Positions 34,073-45,125 are shown, counted from the stretch's first letter. The stretch is 64,000 bases of DNA from Dysidea avara (GCF_963678975.1 NC_089272.1:4646359-4710358); one strand, 5' to 3'. A program made the numbers and translations. The notes: generated by a model from the letters alone, not told the origin.

Positions 34073-34623
34073 CAGTGGAACCTGTGTTACGGTCACCTGG
34101 ATGTATAACGGCCATGGTCACGAGGTCCCAAATATTTTCCAATACAAATGTATGCATTGTGGTCTGCATTAAGCGGTCACCTGTCTAACGCATATAATGG
34201 CCAACCAAGAATTTGCCCATGAATCACTGTATACATAACTTTCTTCTTCGTATAGCGGTCGCTACCTTTTATGGTGGCTTGTTAAGCAAATTGCCTGGCA
34301 CCACGGCATCATTTCAATTAATGCGCAATTATCACACTTCCTGCCTTTCAATTAATACTATATAATCTATCAGTCTTCATTGCTTAATCGTATTCAATAG
34401 CTATAACCAACATCCATAACAGGCTCACCTTGCCGTTTCTGTACTAAAATATTACTACATTGCGGTTGGCGCGAGCCTCTTTATAATAATTACTCATTTA
34501 TAACGGTCATAGTCACTAAAATGTTGCTGACCACCTTATGCAGGTTTTCTCTATAACAGCCACCTGTATATAAAGGCCAGATATATCTGGTCCCAAGGTG
34601 ACCATTATAGACAGGTTCCACTG
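34073..34623. mobile_element. Tc1/mariner-like MITE with preserved empty site in the other arm
   Basis: Ends CAGTGGAACCTGTGTTACGG and (mirror) CAGTGGAACCTGTCTATAAT. TA lies on both sides (34071-34072 and 34624-34625). The left arm reads, in the same orientation, GGGTAGTATTTGTG with one TA (18449-18450) where this arm has TA-element-TA. It is therefore a clean single insertion into the right arm. It contains GGTCACCTGGATG and AACGGTCATAGTCAC motifs but no transposase. Confidence 0.93.
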
Positions 34624-36311
34624 TATTTGTGAAAATTTTACCTTTAGCGACACTTAACCCTTAAACCTGCATAATCAAGAAAACTGGATTTAAACTTAAT
34701 AAATACGCATGCCTTGCATAGAGCACTGTAACTTTCGAAGCATCCATTCTATGGCTATGCGATTTACATTATTCTACTTGTGATGGAACAAGGATTAAAA
34801 TGATACCTAGAGTTTTACCCCAAAGGTTACATGGTGAGGCCATGAAAATAACTTTTTGGTAGGGAACATGCAAACTTTTTATTACATACCTCTATAAAAT
34901 GGTCGATGACTCCATGGTAGTTGCTCCTATCACCTTGCAGTGACTTCCATTGGACTTGTTGTGAATTTTTGTATCAGGCAATATATGATTTACGTGAGTA
35001 ATCCCACAATCAAAAGTAAGCATGTGGCAAGAATTATGAAACACGGAGACTTGACTTGTCGATGTTCATCACTTCATAATAAGTAAGCCACTGTAGTCAC
35101 AGTGCTCCTACAAGTAGCCAGTGGACACACTTTTTAAATCTATGTGTGTTTGTAGGCTGTAAGAATCAAGTTATCTCACCTAGTGTCACCATGCGAGTCC
35201 ATATTGTGTAAACATGCATTTTCGAAAAGCAGATTTAAGGGTTAACCTTGAAAAGAAATATTTAGGCTATACCTAGTAGTAATACCCCCACCTTTGATGT
35301 TGGCCATGAAAAACAAATTTATAAGGTGTCTGTATAAGGAATAAGGTGTCTGCTCTAGTACATTTCCTGCCTTATGATCTCAGGGTGGTTGACGATCCAC
35401 AAAAGTTGGATTTCCTACCAAGAGTGTACCTTGAAACTTAACTTCTACATACAACAAAAACTTAAATGAAAATTTCAATAATTTGTTTGGATAAAAGCAA
35501 CTATTAAACTTTCGTGCTGTAAAGTTTCCCACCCAAAGCTTCTTTTTCCTAGGAGCTTCGGTGATTATATCAGACCATGTATGGAATTATTGGTAAACAT
35601 CACTTGTCACCCTTAATCACTCACAAACCTTAATGCACTAGGCACTAGTTTGTAATGTACCGGACAGTAAACCAGCCACGTCTCAGGATATTAAACTAAA
35701 ATTTTAACACAAGATAGATAAGCACCCAATACCTCATTTAAGCTATTAAACAGAAAATAAACCAAAAAGGTAGGTTTCCAAGATCACGTTACAATTATTG
35801 AATGTAAAAGTGCTACTTGAAATGATGCTTGTACTGTCCTATGCCAAAAATCCCTTGTTTAAAGGATGAAGATTGTACAATACAGGATACATTAGAGTGA
35901 CACCTCCTTGACAGTAGGTAGTATAGGCATGCTGTCTACTTCTAATAACGATACAGTTGAGTCCTTTGTGGAGACTTAAACCCATATGCATACCATACAA
36001 TGGTGATGGGATAAGGTAGAGGTTTAACCAGTTTGTATACAATGCATTTATTGCTCTTTCTACTCCACAACCCACATTTTAAAAAAAGCTGGTAGCCAAT
36101 ACTACTGGATTTATTTCTTTTGCGCAATTTTTTTTTGAAATATATCAAGTAAATAAACAAGAAACAGCAATTGAAGTACATGTGATGGAAGCATGCACCT
36201 GACCCTCACACATTGCAAGGTCAAGTGCTGCGATAGTAACTGGACTGGCAGGGTTACAGTAAAGAAAAACTGGTGGAGCATCTAATCCAGGACACTACAC
36301 TACAGGTCTTT

Positions 36312-36419
36312 CTAAGCAGCAGGCAGAAATGCTAACCTCTTGTAAGCAATACTAGCCGCACCTCCCATTCCCCCAAAAAGTAGGGAATACCTATGGGGTG
36401 AAGGAGCCCATTTCAACAT
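36312..36419 (-). CDS. Small conserved ORF, 35 codons (right-arm copy)
   Basis: Reads MLKWAPSPHRYSLLFGGMGG, then AASIAYKRLAFLPAA. It has the same length and stop as the left copy at 16661-16768. See that entry for interpretation. Confidence 0.3.
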   Translation of the reverse strand: MLKWAPSPHRYSLLFGGMGGAASIAYKRLAFLPAA

Positions 36420-36715
36420 CACTCACTATAATATAGCTAAGATCAGACCGACTTTCTTCTTTTGTGTGTGGGTGGGGAATAAGTGATCTAGTACACTTCC
36501 CATAGAATTTCTGTGTAACGTTTCACCAGCTCTATGGTGGGTGCTGATTGGCCACTTATTCCGCACTCACACACTAAGAAAAAATTCTGTCTGGTCTACG
36601 CAAGACTACCATAGCCACGCCAACTGGTGCATTTTATTTAGAGAAAGTAGTCTAGCCTTTCAAAACAATATAATCTCAACGTGTGTATCTACTTATCCTA
36701 CTTACCTTTAGTCCG

Positions 36716-36880
36716 TTTGAGCAGTTTTCTCTGTGTGCTGACCACTCCTTGGGGGTAGACTTGAGTTCTGGACAGAGCCTGGTACCACTACATCACGTGC
36801 GTACTGAATGAACGCAAAATTTTTAATTATTTGCCATGTCAGGAACAGAGGAAATTAACGCCTCGACGTGTTAACAAACC
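36716..36880 (-). promoter_or_regulatory. Putative 5' exon / first donor of the arm gene (right copy)
   Basis: Mirror of 16200-16363, with donor AAAG|GTAAGTAGG retained at 36716 on the minus strand. Probably a 5' UTR exon of the right-arm gene. Confidence 0.38.
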
Positions 36881-36972
36881 AGGTCAGCAGTGTTTATAAA
36901 TTATTAAACTTTGAGCATTGAAACTTATGCAATTGGAATTTGCGAATTCCAATTGCCTAATGTCCTAGTGAC

Positions 36973-37039
36973 CAAACGGTAAAGTAAATAGGCGCTTCGC
37001 GCGCGCAGCGCGCGAAGCGCCTATTTACTTTACCGTTTG
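36973..37039. repeat. Perfect hairpin at the outer end of the right arm
   Basis: 32-base arms (36973-37004 and 37008-37039) with a 3-base loop GCA. One arm begins CAAACGGTAAAGTAAATAGG and ends CGCTTCGCGCGC. The inner half is the terminal sequence of the palindrome arm; the outer half is an extra inverted copy of that terminus. The left arm end (16065 onward) has only the single copy. Confidence 0.95.
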
Positions 37040-37531
37040 TAATATTAGACTTATAATTGGCCCCAAAATACACGGATCGATATGAGTGTATTGGGACTGT
37101 GTTGCTGTGCTACTTAATGCTAATTGCATGCAAACATTTCAGTAGTTAATGAGAGGTAATTATAATAAAATGAATTCTGAGTTTTGATTAAAAAACGTGG
37201 TGAAGATCTTGTATTTAAGTGAGTCCTTGGAATCTCTGTTGCTGTATAGAACATCAAATTAACATCCAATTACATCACTAAAGACTTAAGTGAGTTTGAT
37301 TTTTGAAAAGGCAGGGGTTGATGTGACATGATTCTTGTGTCTCAAGAACTTTTGAAAAATCACGGGAATATCAAGAATTGCTGTTTACCCTCTCATTGAT
37401 TTATGAAAGGCTTATGACTTGGTGCCAAGTGTTACCAGTTTTGGAGAGGTATATGGAGTTCCTTCTTGAATGTTATAGAATAGTGGAAGTTTTCATGAAG
37501 ATATGCAGGCTGAAGTTAAGGTTTTCAGTAG
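37040..37531. other. Spacer right of the palindrome
   Basis: No gene recognised. It ends in an acceptor-like GGTTTTCAG/TAG just before the cadherin exon. Confidence 0.5.
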
Positions 37532-38103
37532 CAATGCACTGCTTTCCTATCTTTATTTACCATTGACAGTAGCACTGGAACAATTACACTTGCTGGTAGT
37601 TTGGACTATGAAACTGCAACACAACACAGTGTGGTGGTGACTGCTTCAGATGGGGTATCTAATACAGAACATACAATAACAATTCATGTAGTGTATGAAA
37701 ATGACAACTCCCCAATATTCACAATGAACCCATACACAGCATCAGTGGCTGAAAACAGTGATGATCGTACACCAGTTGTGACTAATGATACTGATTCTGG
37801 TGTACTAGGAGAAGTGGTTTATTCTATCACTAGTGGTAATATTGGTGAAGTCTTTAGTATCAATGCAAACAATGGAGATATAATTACAGTCTGTGGAAAT
37901 ATCAACAGAGAAGTATTAGATGAGTACATGCTAGTTATTGCTACTAGTAATCCTGGTACATCAACTCGAGCAACACAAGCTAGAGTGAATATCATGGTCA
38001 CTGATATTAATGACAACTCACCACTCTTCTTGCAGTCACAGTACTCACTCAGTATTCGTGAAGATGCCTCCCTATCCAGTATCTTAACCTTACATCCAGA
38101 TTG
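37532..38103 (+). pseudogene. Cadherin-repeat exon fragment
   Basis: The frame opens after TTCAGTAG with FTIDSSTGTITLAGSLDYET, then YENDNSPIFTMNPYTASVAE, a full ~105-residue EC repeat, TDINDNSPLFLQSQYSLSIR, and the start of a third repeat ending TLHPD. The D-x-NDNSP-x-F calcium linkers, the AEN motif and the LDYE/INRE motifs identify classical extracellular cadherin repeats, which mediate calcium-dependent adhesion. No signal peptide, further repeats or membrane segment are present nearby. The frame stops exactly where hAT-like element sequence begins. This is most likely a fragment of a large cadherin gene, broken or partly duplicated here. Confidence 0.8.
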
Positions 38104-38694
38104 AGATACTGTAATAGAGCACTCAATCACTCTAATAAAGCAGTCACAATACTCAGAGAAGCAGTGTAGCAAGCTATGTAGCTATAAGGCCACATAAACT
38201 TAATTATTAGTTCTTATCCTCCTGCACTCCTGAGGGGGGGTGGGTTTTTATTTTTTGCTAACTAGATAGCTGAACTAGCTAGCTAAAATGACTCAGAATG
38301 CAGTTTTCTTAGACTGCTCTAGCCAGGCACCAACTTTAAAAGGTGCTGGATGGCTGCATTAAGGCACTAGTGGTGCAAAATCCTTGATGAGGTAAGAAAA
38401 AACAGCAGGGATGACAAACTAATAATTACATTTATATGGCCTAAAATAAGGACTTTTATGTACTTTATCAAGGGCAGTTAGTCTCAGCAGGTAGTTCCTT
38501 TTTTTAGCTTTACCAAAAGACTAGCTATGCTCCAGTCACAAAAAATCAAGTGTTCTTAATAATGTTAAATGTAGTGACTGTTCTATTGCAATGTTTAACT
38601 GACTGCTCTATTAGAGTATCTCATTTAAAGTTTGCTTGATTTACATATATTTGGGGGGAGGGGGAGGCACATGCCCCCTTTGGATCTGCCACTG
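38104..38694. mobile_element. hAT-like MITE joined to the end of the cadherin exon
   Basis: The right end (mirror) reads CAGTGGCAGATCCAAAGGGG. Inside are GAGATACTGTAATAGAGCAC, GCAGTGTAGCAAGCTATG and CTCTATTAGAGTATCTC, shared with 11828, 25615 and 50331. The left terminal repeat is absent: the element starts directly at its internal GAGATACT motif, so it is truncated or rearranged there. Confidence 0.7.
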
Positions 38695-39060
38695 GGAATG
38701 CTAAGACTATTATGCACCAAAAGACGGCGTATCACAGTATCTCAGTTTGGAAAAGCTAATGCAGCTCTAAAATTAGTTGTAGACTTGTTGCAGTGCCACA
38801 ACCCTCCTGTGTTTTAAGCCACTTGAGAGTGTAGTCTTGGTACTCTTGTAGCAAGTTTGTAGACTTTGTTCCTCTGAATATTCTTACATATACAAAAATG
38901 TATAACCACCAATACTATCTTTTGATGTCGCCACCGTGCTACTTAATTCAATTCCTACACTTCAGTTTAATAGTACTGTTCTTGAAAATTGGCAGTTCCT
39001 GGTTGATCAGCATCTGTGACTACCATATATAGTTTAATTTCTCTGGCTTTATACCAGGAA
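38695..39060. other. Spacer with no recognised gene
   Basis: A plus-strand stretch (KRRRITVSQFGKANAALKLV) ends at 38817. No domain recognised. Confidence 0.4.
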
Positions 39061-39245
39061 GATTGTCAGTTATTGCAAGTATTGGATTACCTTACTCAGC
39101 ATTTGGATAATGGCTATTGTATTGATGTAATCTACTTAGATTTTCAGAAAGCGTTTGATACTGTCCCACACCAACATTTATTGCAAAGTTAACGTCATTT
39201 GGCATTCATGGCAATCTCTTAGAGTGGATAAAACTTCTTAAAATG
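39061..39245 (+). mobile_element. LINE reverse-transcriptase fragment
   Basis: Plus strand reads CQLLQVLDYLTQHLDNGYC, then YLDFQKAFDTVPHQHLLQ. YLDFxKAFDTVPH is the hallmark block of non-LTR retrotransposon reverse transcriptase (Jockey/CR1/L2-type). It then breaks with a stop and a frame change (SFGIHGNLLEWI). Only about 185 bases remain. Its end coincides with the left boundary of the duplicated TRAF block at 39245. Confidence 0.82.
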
Positions 39246-39383
39246 TTTCACCCTATATTGTTTATAGCAAAATGCATGCTACTCTCAAGTATACATATCT
39301 ATGTATGTACATGTACAAATGTGTACACATAAACAAAGGACAGACTACAATATACACACAAGAAGTTCAAAAGTACTAATTGC

Positions 39384-40782
39384 CTACACTCTTTCACGGC
39401 TGAATGAGACGTGTATGTAAACCGTATCATCTTTCAGGTAATAACGCGAAGCAGATATCCTGCACAGTTCTTCTTGGGTTATGAAGTATCACTTGCCCCA
39501 AGCAGTGACTCTCTCATCAGTTTGACCAGTCTTCCCACCAATATGATGCGGAGTTGACTTGTCAAACACAACATAGTCAACATGGTGGTTACTATCCATA
39601 CACTGATTCATCAAGCTCATTGTGAATTTGCCTTGTACAGGCCATGCAAGATTCTGATCATTTGGGCCATCCTTGACGCAAATACCCATTGAAAAATGAG
39701 TGCCTGCGCATTCAGCAAAACTAAGCTGTACCTTATATCCGTTATGGTGGGACCAGAATGGCTTGCTGTACCACATTTCTTTGCCACGTCGCTTATTCTC
39801 AAAATCTGTTATTCTTATGAGAACAGGAGTTTGAAGACATTTAGTAGCTGACTGCATACCACGACAACACAGCCACACCTGCCAGTGCTGTATGCTAAGA
39901 TTCTTATCCTTTTGATTCTTATTTCCCGCCAACATCTCAACCATGGAGGCAACCTGAAGAAGCATGTCTGTGACAACAGCTTGGGCAGAGACTAGCTGGT
40001 TAGTGGTATCTGTGATCTGTCGTTTGGTGTCAGTAACTTCACCCTCTGTGCTCACAACACTGGCTGTAACAAGATGAAGATGTTGTGTAGTGTAATCCTC
40101 GCAGTGTTGATTCATGTCTTTGCGGTGTACTTTCACTTTACACCCAACATTCTGATACTCACAAGGAACCAATTGCAGAGGACACTCCTCCAAGTGATTA
40201 GACATTTCTTCATAAGTGACACTGTCTATTTCACAGTTGTTTGGACAAGCTAAAGGTGCCTTAAGGCATTGCTCTACATGAGCCCCTTGAATGAAGCCTT
40301 TCTCCTTACGTAATCCGCAATATTGACAGGTTGACATTTGTGGAGTGAGTGGACAGCTGTTGCAATAATGCTCTGTGAGGTTGCCCCTAAGAACCTTCTC
40401 CCCACATTGGCATGTGACAGGTTCAAACTGGCAACCATCGTTGCTGCTTATGTGATCTTTTATTTCAGGGATTTTCCCTCTCCAGCCACACCCCTTTGCC
40501 CTGTTAGGGCAAAACACTTGTAAACTTTGTGTCTGGACTCTAGCTTGCTTATTTCGATCAGTTATAAAGTGATAATCAGAGCAAACTGGACACGTGATCA
40601 TCTTGGTCGCGTTCTTAGTATGACTGTTGAGGCAGCTCGCACAGAAGTTGTATCTACAGCATTGGCTAAGGTGTGGATCACGAACGGGAAGGTGACACAA
40701 CTTGCACACCAAAGGCTCTGGTGGTGGTTGTACGAACTGGTGTCGGTAACCCCCCACTGGCGGCAGTGTTCTCTCCAGCCAT
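39384..40782 (-). pseudogene. Second TRAF-like copy (RING + zinc fingers + MATH), probably a pseudogene
   Basis: Very similar to the gene at 3803-5224 across its whole length: RING (CKLCHLPVRDPHLSQCCRYN), zinc fingers (CEYQNVGCKVKVHRKDMNQH) and MATH (EMWYSKPFWSHHNGYKVQL). Three lesions are visible. Eight bases are missing about ten codons after the ancestral ATG (40782), putting that start out of frame. A five-codon deletion removes KVYAD in the MATH domain. A CGA-to-TGA change near 39491 truncates about 35 C-terminal residues, although sequence beyond still reads as the family end. The long frame extends upstream only to a GTG at 40787. A shortened protein from an internal Met is possible but would lose the RING. 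Confidence 0.82.
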
Positions 40783-41586
40783 TCCACCTATACACGTACA
40801 AATAGCATTCGATAACGTGAATTCTATGGAATATAAAACGAATTTGTTTATACCTGCTTTTACGAACGTTTTTAATGTTTACTCTGGCGTGCCAGTGTAA
40901 AATTCTACTTCTGGGTGTTTAGCGCAGGAGCTTAATTATATAATTCATGGTGTGGTTTTTAAAGTTTATCATGGCTGTCTGTGGTTTTGTGGCGGTTTTT
41001 ATATAGGGAGCCTGAGAAGGTCTAGAATTTCCCAAGATGGGGGGGGGATTGATGCAGTATAGCTAATTATGTAGCTAGCTACTATAGTGTTCGAGTTGGG
41101 GCACTTCAAGTAATTATATGGCTTTATTTGATAGCTACCAGTTTTGGAAAAAATAGGCTTGTCGATTCTGGATGTGTTATTTTTGGTCTACTTTTAGCCA
41201 GAATTTACTGAAATCTTGTCAATATTTCGAAACTTACAACATAAATGTGGCATCCTATAGCCTTGCATGCAGCATCATAGCTATAGCTAGCTGTTTTGTT
41301 ATAAAATCTGCAATGTGCTACTAGTAAGGTAAAGAAAATTTGCTAGCAGTGTCAGAATATTCACTTCAGTTAGTAGAATTAAGCCATTTGCTTTCAGTAA
41401 GATTGGAAATTTGCTCGGCAGTATATAGCTTATAATAGCTAGAATCAGGAAGTATGTTAGAGCTAGGAAATTTGTTATAAGGGTTTAAGATTTAGATTTA
41501 AGATTAAGGTTTTGGGTCAGATATAATGAACTGAAAGTGCTTCTGTATAAAATTAACAAATAGAAATGGCTTAGCTACTACTATAA
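40783..41586. other. TRAF-copy 5' flank (right member of the segmental duplication)
   Basis: Diverged copy of about 5225-6090. The alignment resumes after the MITE at 41943-42100 (CTTCCAAAATTGG, GATGCCACGTTAGAC). No gene. A truncated hAT-like terminus (CAGGGGCGTATCTAGACC) occurs at about 42122. Confidence 0.6.
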
Positions 41587-41942
41587 GGCCACTCCAAATA
41601 AATTCTGTTTCCCGTCCACCGCCCGCATCTGGTTACTGTCAGCTCTAAATTTCCATTATTCCGTATTCTTCTATTATTTCCCGGTTATTCTTGCATGCTG
41701 GCAGGCTCAATAAAGCTCACGTGTCAGCAGTGCTATCGTGTCAGCAGTGCTATCAAGTCAGCACAAACTTCACGTATGCTATTTTTGCAATTTAAAAAGG
41801 AACAAGCTTAAGCATGCTTTTGATGGTTGTACCAGGCAAATACTGGCTTGAAAAGCTGCCAATCTTATAATGAAAATGGACCGCCCGCCCGCAAATATGC
41901 TTGAGTTCAGGACGGGAAACAGAGAATTTATTTGGAGTGGCC
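41587..41942. mobile_element. PIF/Harbinger-like MITE with TAA TSD
   Basis: Ends GGCCACTCCAAATAAATTCT and (mirror) GGCCACTCCAAATAAATTCT, identical over at least 20 bases, then GTTTCCCGTCC. TAA lies on both sides (41584-41586 and 41943-41945). The homologous site at about 6090-6100 in the other block lacks it, so it inserted after the duplication. Non-autonomous. Confidence 0.88.
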
Positions 41943-42360
41943 TAAGCATGTACACGCGCTTCCAAAATTGGTAAAGTTTAAATATACATATTAGAGCCTA
42001 TCGATTTCCATAGGCTCTCAGTAGTATCTATGGCTTGAAGGATGCCACGTTAGACAATAACAGAAGTTGTCATTGGAAATCCCCAGGTTTCCAATTTTAG
42101 CACGCACGCATGCACGCACCCCAGGGGCGTATCTAGACCGGGCAAACTACTAACCTTGCAAGCAACCTGTGGGATGTTCATACGTACACTCATAAAAATT
42201 TGTTTTTAGTGCAAAGCATGGCTAGCTTTTCTGTATAGCTGCTAACTCTATCTGTATGGTGCATGAACATAAGCATTTATACAGCCTATCTAGCTAATCG
42301 CTACTGCATGATTGGCTACCTAACCGATTGTGGAATGTATATGTAGTAGTAGTAGTAATC

Positions 42361-43730
42361 GGTATATGGTTAATATTGCAAACTCACCCTCATGCTGCGT
42401 ATGCTGCATTTACGCATGGCTTGTGTAGCAAGTGGACCTATTTTGTGCGTACCATCCCAGCAATCTCCTCCCTTCTCGAACCACTGGAAGACATCATCTC
42501 TCTTCAACTTTTGCCCGCACTGACTGGGAGATCTATTAGTGATGTGGAGAGGGCTCTTTTTTCCTTACCTGTTAGACTGGGTGGTCTTGGTATCTGTGAT
42601 CCCAAATCTCATTCTGATGCCGAGTTTGATTCTTCTGTGAAGATTACCTCTGCGCTTGTTGCTTTGATTGTTCAGCAGGAGTTAACATTTAGCAGACACC
42701 TTGGAGGCCCAACGCTCGGCTAAGTGTGAAGTTGTGCGAATGAAGCATCGAGCGCATGATGAGGTCGCTGCCACTTTGTGTCAATCATTACCAGTTGGTC
42801 TGCAGAGGATTGTGGCACTGTCTAGCGAGAAAGGGGCCTCCTCTTGGCTTTCCACTTTGTCTGTAGAGGAGCATGGTTTTGCTCTGCATAAGGGTGCCTT
42901 CCGTGATGCTCTCTGCTTACACTATGGGTGGCTCCCATCTGGATTGCCAACCCAGTGTGTTTGTGGTCAAGGATTCTCTGTGGACCACTCCATGAACTGC
43001 CCTACAGGTGGCTACCCCACCCTTCGGCACAACGAACTTAGGGATTTTACTGCTGCCATCCTGTCAGAAGTCTGTACTGATGTGTGTTGAGCCCCCTTTC
43101 CAGTCTCTCTCTGGTGAAACACTCACATACGCTACTGCAAATCGTGAGGATGGAGCACGATTGGATGTTTCAGCTGTTGTGTTCTGGGGTGGTCACCACC
43201 AACGGGCTTTCTTTGATGTTAAGGTGTTTAATCCAACTGCTTCGTCATACCGTGCTACACCAGTGGCTTCATTGTATCGGAGATTTGAAAAGGAGAAACG
43301 TAGGAAATATGAGCAGAGGATTAGGGAGGTTGAGATGGGTTCATTTACCCCATTAGTCTTTTCAACGTTTGGTGGAATCGGTGGATGTACCAGCATCTTT
43401 TACAAACGTCTAGCCTACTTACTGTCCCTGAAGAGAGAAGTTCCCTACAGCAGCGCGATGTCTTGGCTACGTTGTCGCATCAGCTTCTCGTTGCTCCGCT
43501 CAGCGATTGCGTGCCTTAGGGGGGCGCGCTCCCACAGTGGTTGTCCCATCAGCCATAGGGCACTTGACCTTGTACTATCAGAGGGTCGGGTGCCTTCCCC
43601 CTAATTATTTAAATTGCTCCCTTTAATCTCAGTCCAATTTTTGTCTAGCACTTCAACATCTAGTGCTAGGGGTGGTGGCAAGGGGTGCTGGTTACCCCGG
43701 GAAAAAAAAAGAATATATATATATATAAAA
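42361..43730 (+). mobile_element. 5'-truncated non-LTR retrotransposon, C-terminal part, with 13-bp TSD
   Basis: AGTAGTAGTAATC flanks it exactly (42348-42360 and 43731-43743). The 3' end is an A-rich tail (GGGAAAAAAAAAG, then TA repeats). This is the signature of target-primed integration of a 5'-truncated LINE. The coding remnant includes AAFTHGLCSKWTYFVRTIPA, RSISDVERALFSLPVRLGGL, then after frame changes CVCGQGFSVDHSMNC, ARLDVSAVVFWGGHHQRAFF, DVKVFNP and SFTPLVFSTFGG. The Cys/His cluster and an LD ... FFDVK arrangement suggest a zinc knuckle and a PD-(D/E)XK-like nuclease domain, as in restriction-like-endonuclease LINEs. The coding frame is broken about twice. It is G+C-richer than its surroundings. 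Confidence 0.82.
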
Positions 43731-43743
43731 AGTAGTAGTAATC

Positions 43744-44630
43744 ACGTGCAGCACCACAACACACTTAAGAGATCTTGTGTGATAAGTCCTCCTCCAGTCC
43801 TCCATGGAAGATGTGACTCACTAAACATGACAATTCATCCACTGACTGGCTCTGCTTCAGTGAACTCAGGTCTACAAAAAATGGCGGCAAAACTGACAAA
43901 AATCCTGGTGATCTCCCACCACTGCGACTAATAATACAATTGTGTTTTAAATAGCTCACATCACATATCACACTCCACTCATAAATCGTACAACACTGAC
44001 TCCACACCTCGCTCCACACTGTTCCCCTTGTGTCACGTTGCATTTAGATAAATTCGGGCGCTATTAGAGGACTCTGTTTAGAGCATTATCACGGACCTCG
44101 CACCATCAAACAATAATCAGACAATATCCAACTAACAGCCAACTGTGAACACTCACACGTCACGTGGAGAACTGATTTTAACTAAACGCGCAGCGCTTAT
44201 TTGTTTCATATCACGGCGCACCCCTTTTTTTAGAGAGGGTGCAAGTGTCGATGACAGGCAGAAGCTGTTGGAAAATGGCGTAGAATTAATGGTAACGGGG
44301 ATTTATGTGCTAAACGCGATATTTTATGTGTGCTACAGAATTTTGTATGAAGGACTGAGAACATGCACTGTTATTATCATTTTCATGGCTGCAGCTATGG
44401 TGTGATGTTAAGCTGTAATATAACTGCCTGCATGGTGAGTGCAGCCTTCACAGTGGACAATAAAGAGTTTTCAGCACTGCTATACTCTCCAAGAAGTGCA
44501 AGTAGGACAATAACTCCATGCAGGAAAGGGCGTTGAATTTAAAAGCCATGAAATGTAGCATTAAAGTTTAGCTGTTACAGGTGAAGCGAATTACTACGTA
44601 TGTTATAGTTGTAGACTTGTAGGGTTATTA
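43744..44630. other. Flank of the LINE, no gene assigned
   Basis: A 92-codon minus ORF (43765-44043) and an 86-codon plus ORF (44145-44405, with a hydrophobic end) have no recognised domain. GCGCAGCGC-type words occur near 44190. Confidence 0.4.
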
Positions 44631-45125
44631 ACAATATGATGTTCAACCTCCCGGCCCTCTCCCTTCTCCTCCCCCCATTTTTGTATGTTAATGTATACAT
44701 CAATCTGTAGCTAATACATTCACAAGCAGTTATAGTACTTAAGACATTCCTCTGATCACCTATGGTCATACGTCAGTGCATGGTGACATATATACTCCAT
44801 CACAAAATGTATACTATACATCTGCATGTGCCATTTGTGTGAAAGCACAATAAAAACAAACTATATTATAACCTATTGAACATAATATATGTGCATTATT
44901 GTGCCAATTTTTGTGTGCATATAATTATACATTGAGTTAATGTGTATGCATTAATGTTACGTATGTTAAAAAGTTGCATGTTTCTCCACCCCTTACAGGA
45001 CATGATGCATGAAGTTTGTGTAATATGCAGTACAATTCAACTTTTGCCTTCATTCTTGCTGCAGCAGCTTTCATTGTGTTTCTTCTGCAGCTTCACTTTA
45101 CTGATGAATTGTATTAGGGTAAATT

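Larger units (their letters stand above)
29515..37006 (-). repeat. Right arm of the ~21-kb inverted repeat
   Basis: Reverse complement of 16065-23840. Lesions or additions relative to the left arm: satellite about half as long, ~400 bases missing around 30522, CA block expanded (31907-32730), poly-G run at 33985-34006 in place of a five-C run, and a MITE at 34073-34623. The outer end passes into a perfect hairpin at 36973-37039. Confidence 0.93.

Noticed and set aside
40598-40801. ORF starting at 40801 and the GTG start at 40787 of the TRAF copy
   Set aside because: The first is an out-of-frame shadow created by the 8-base deletion; GTG is not a credible start in this organism.
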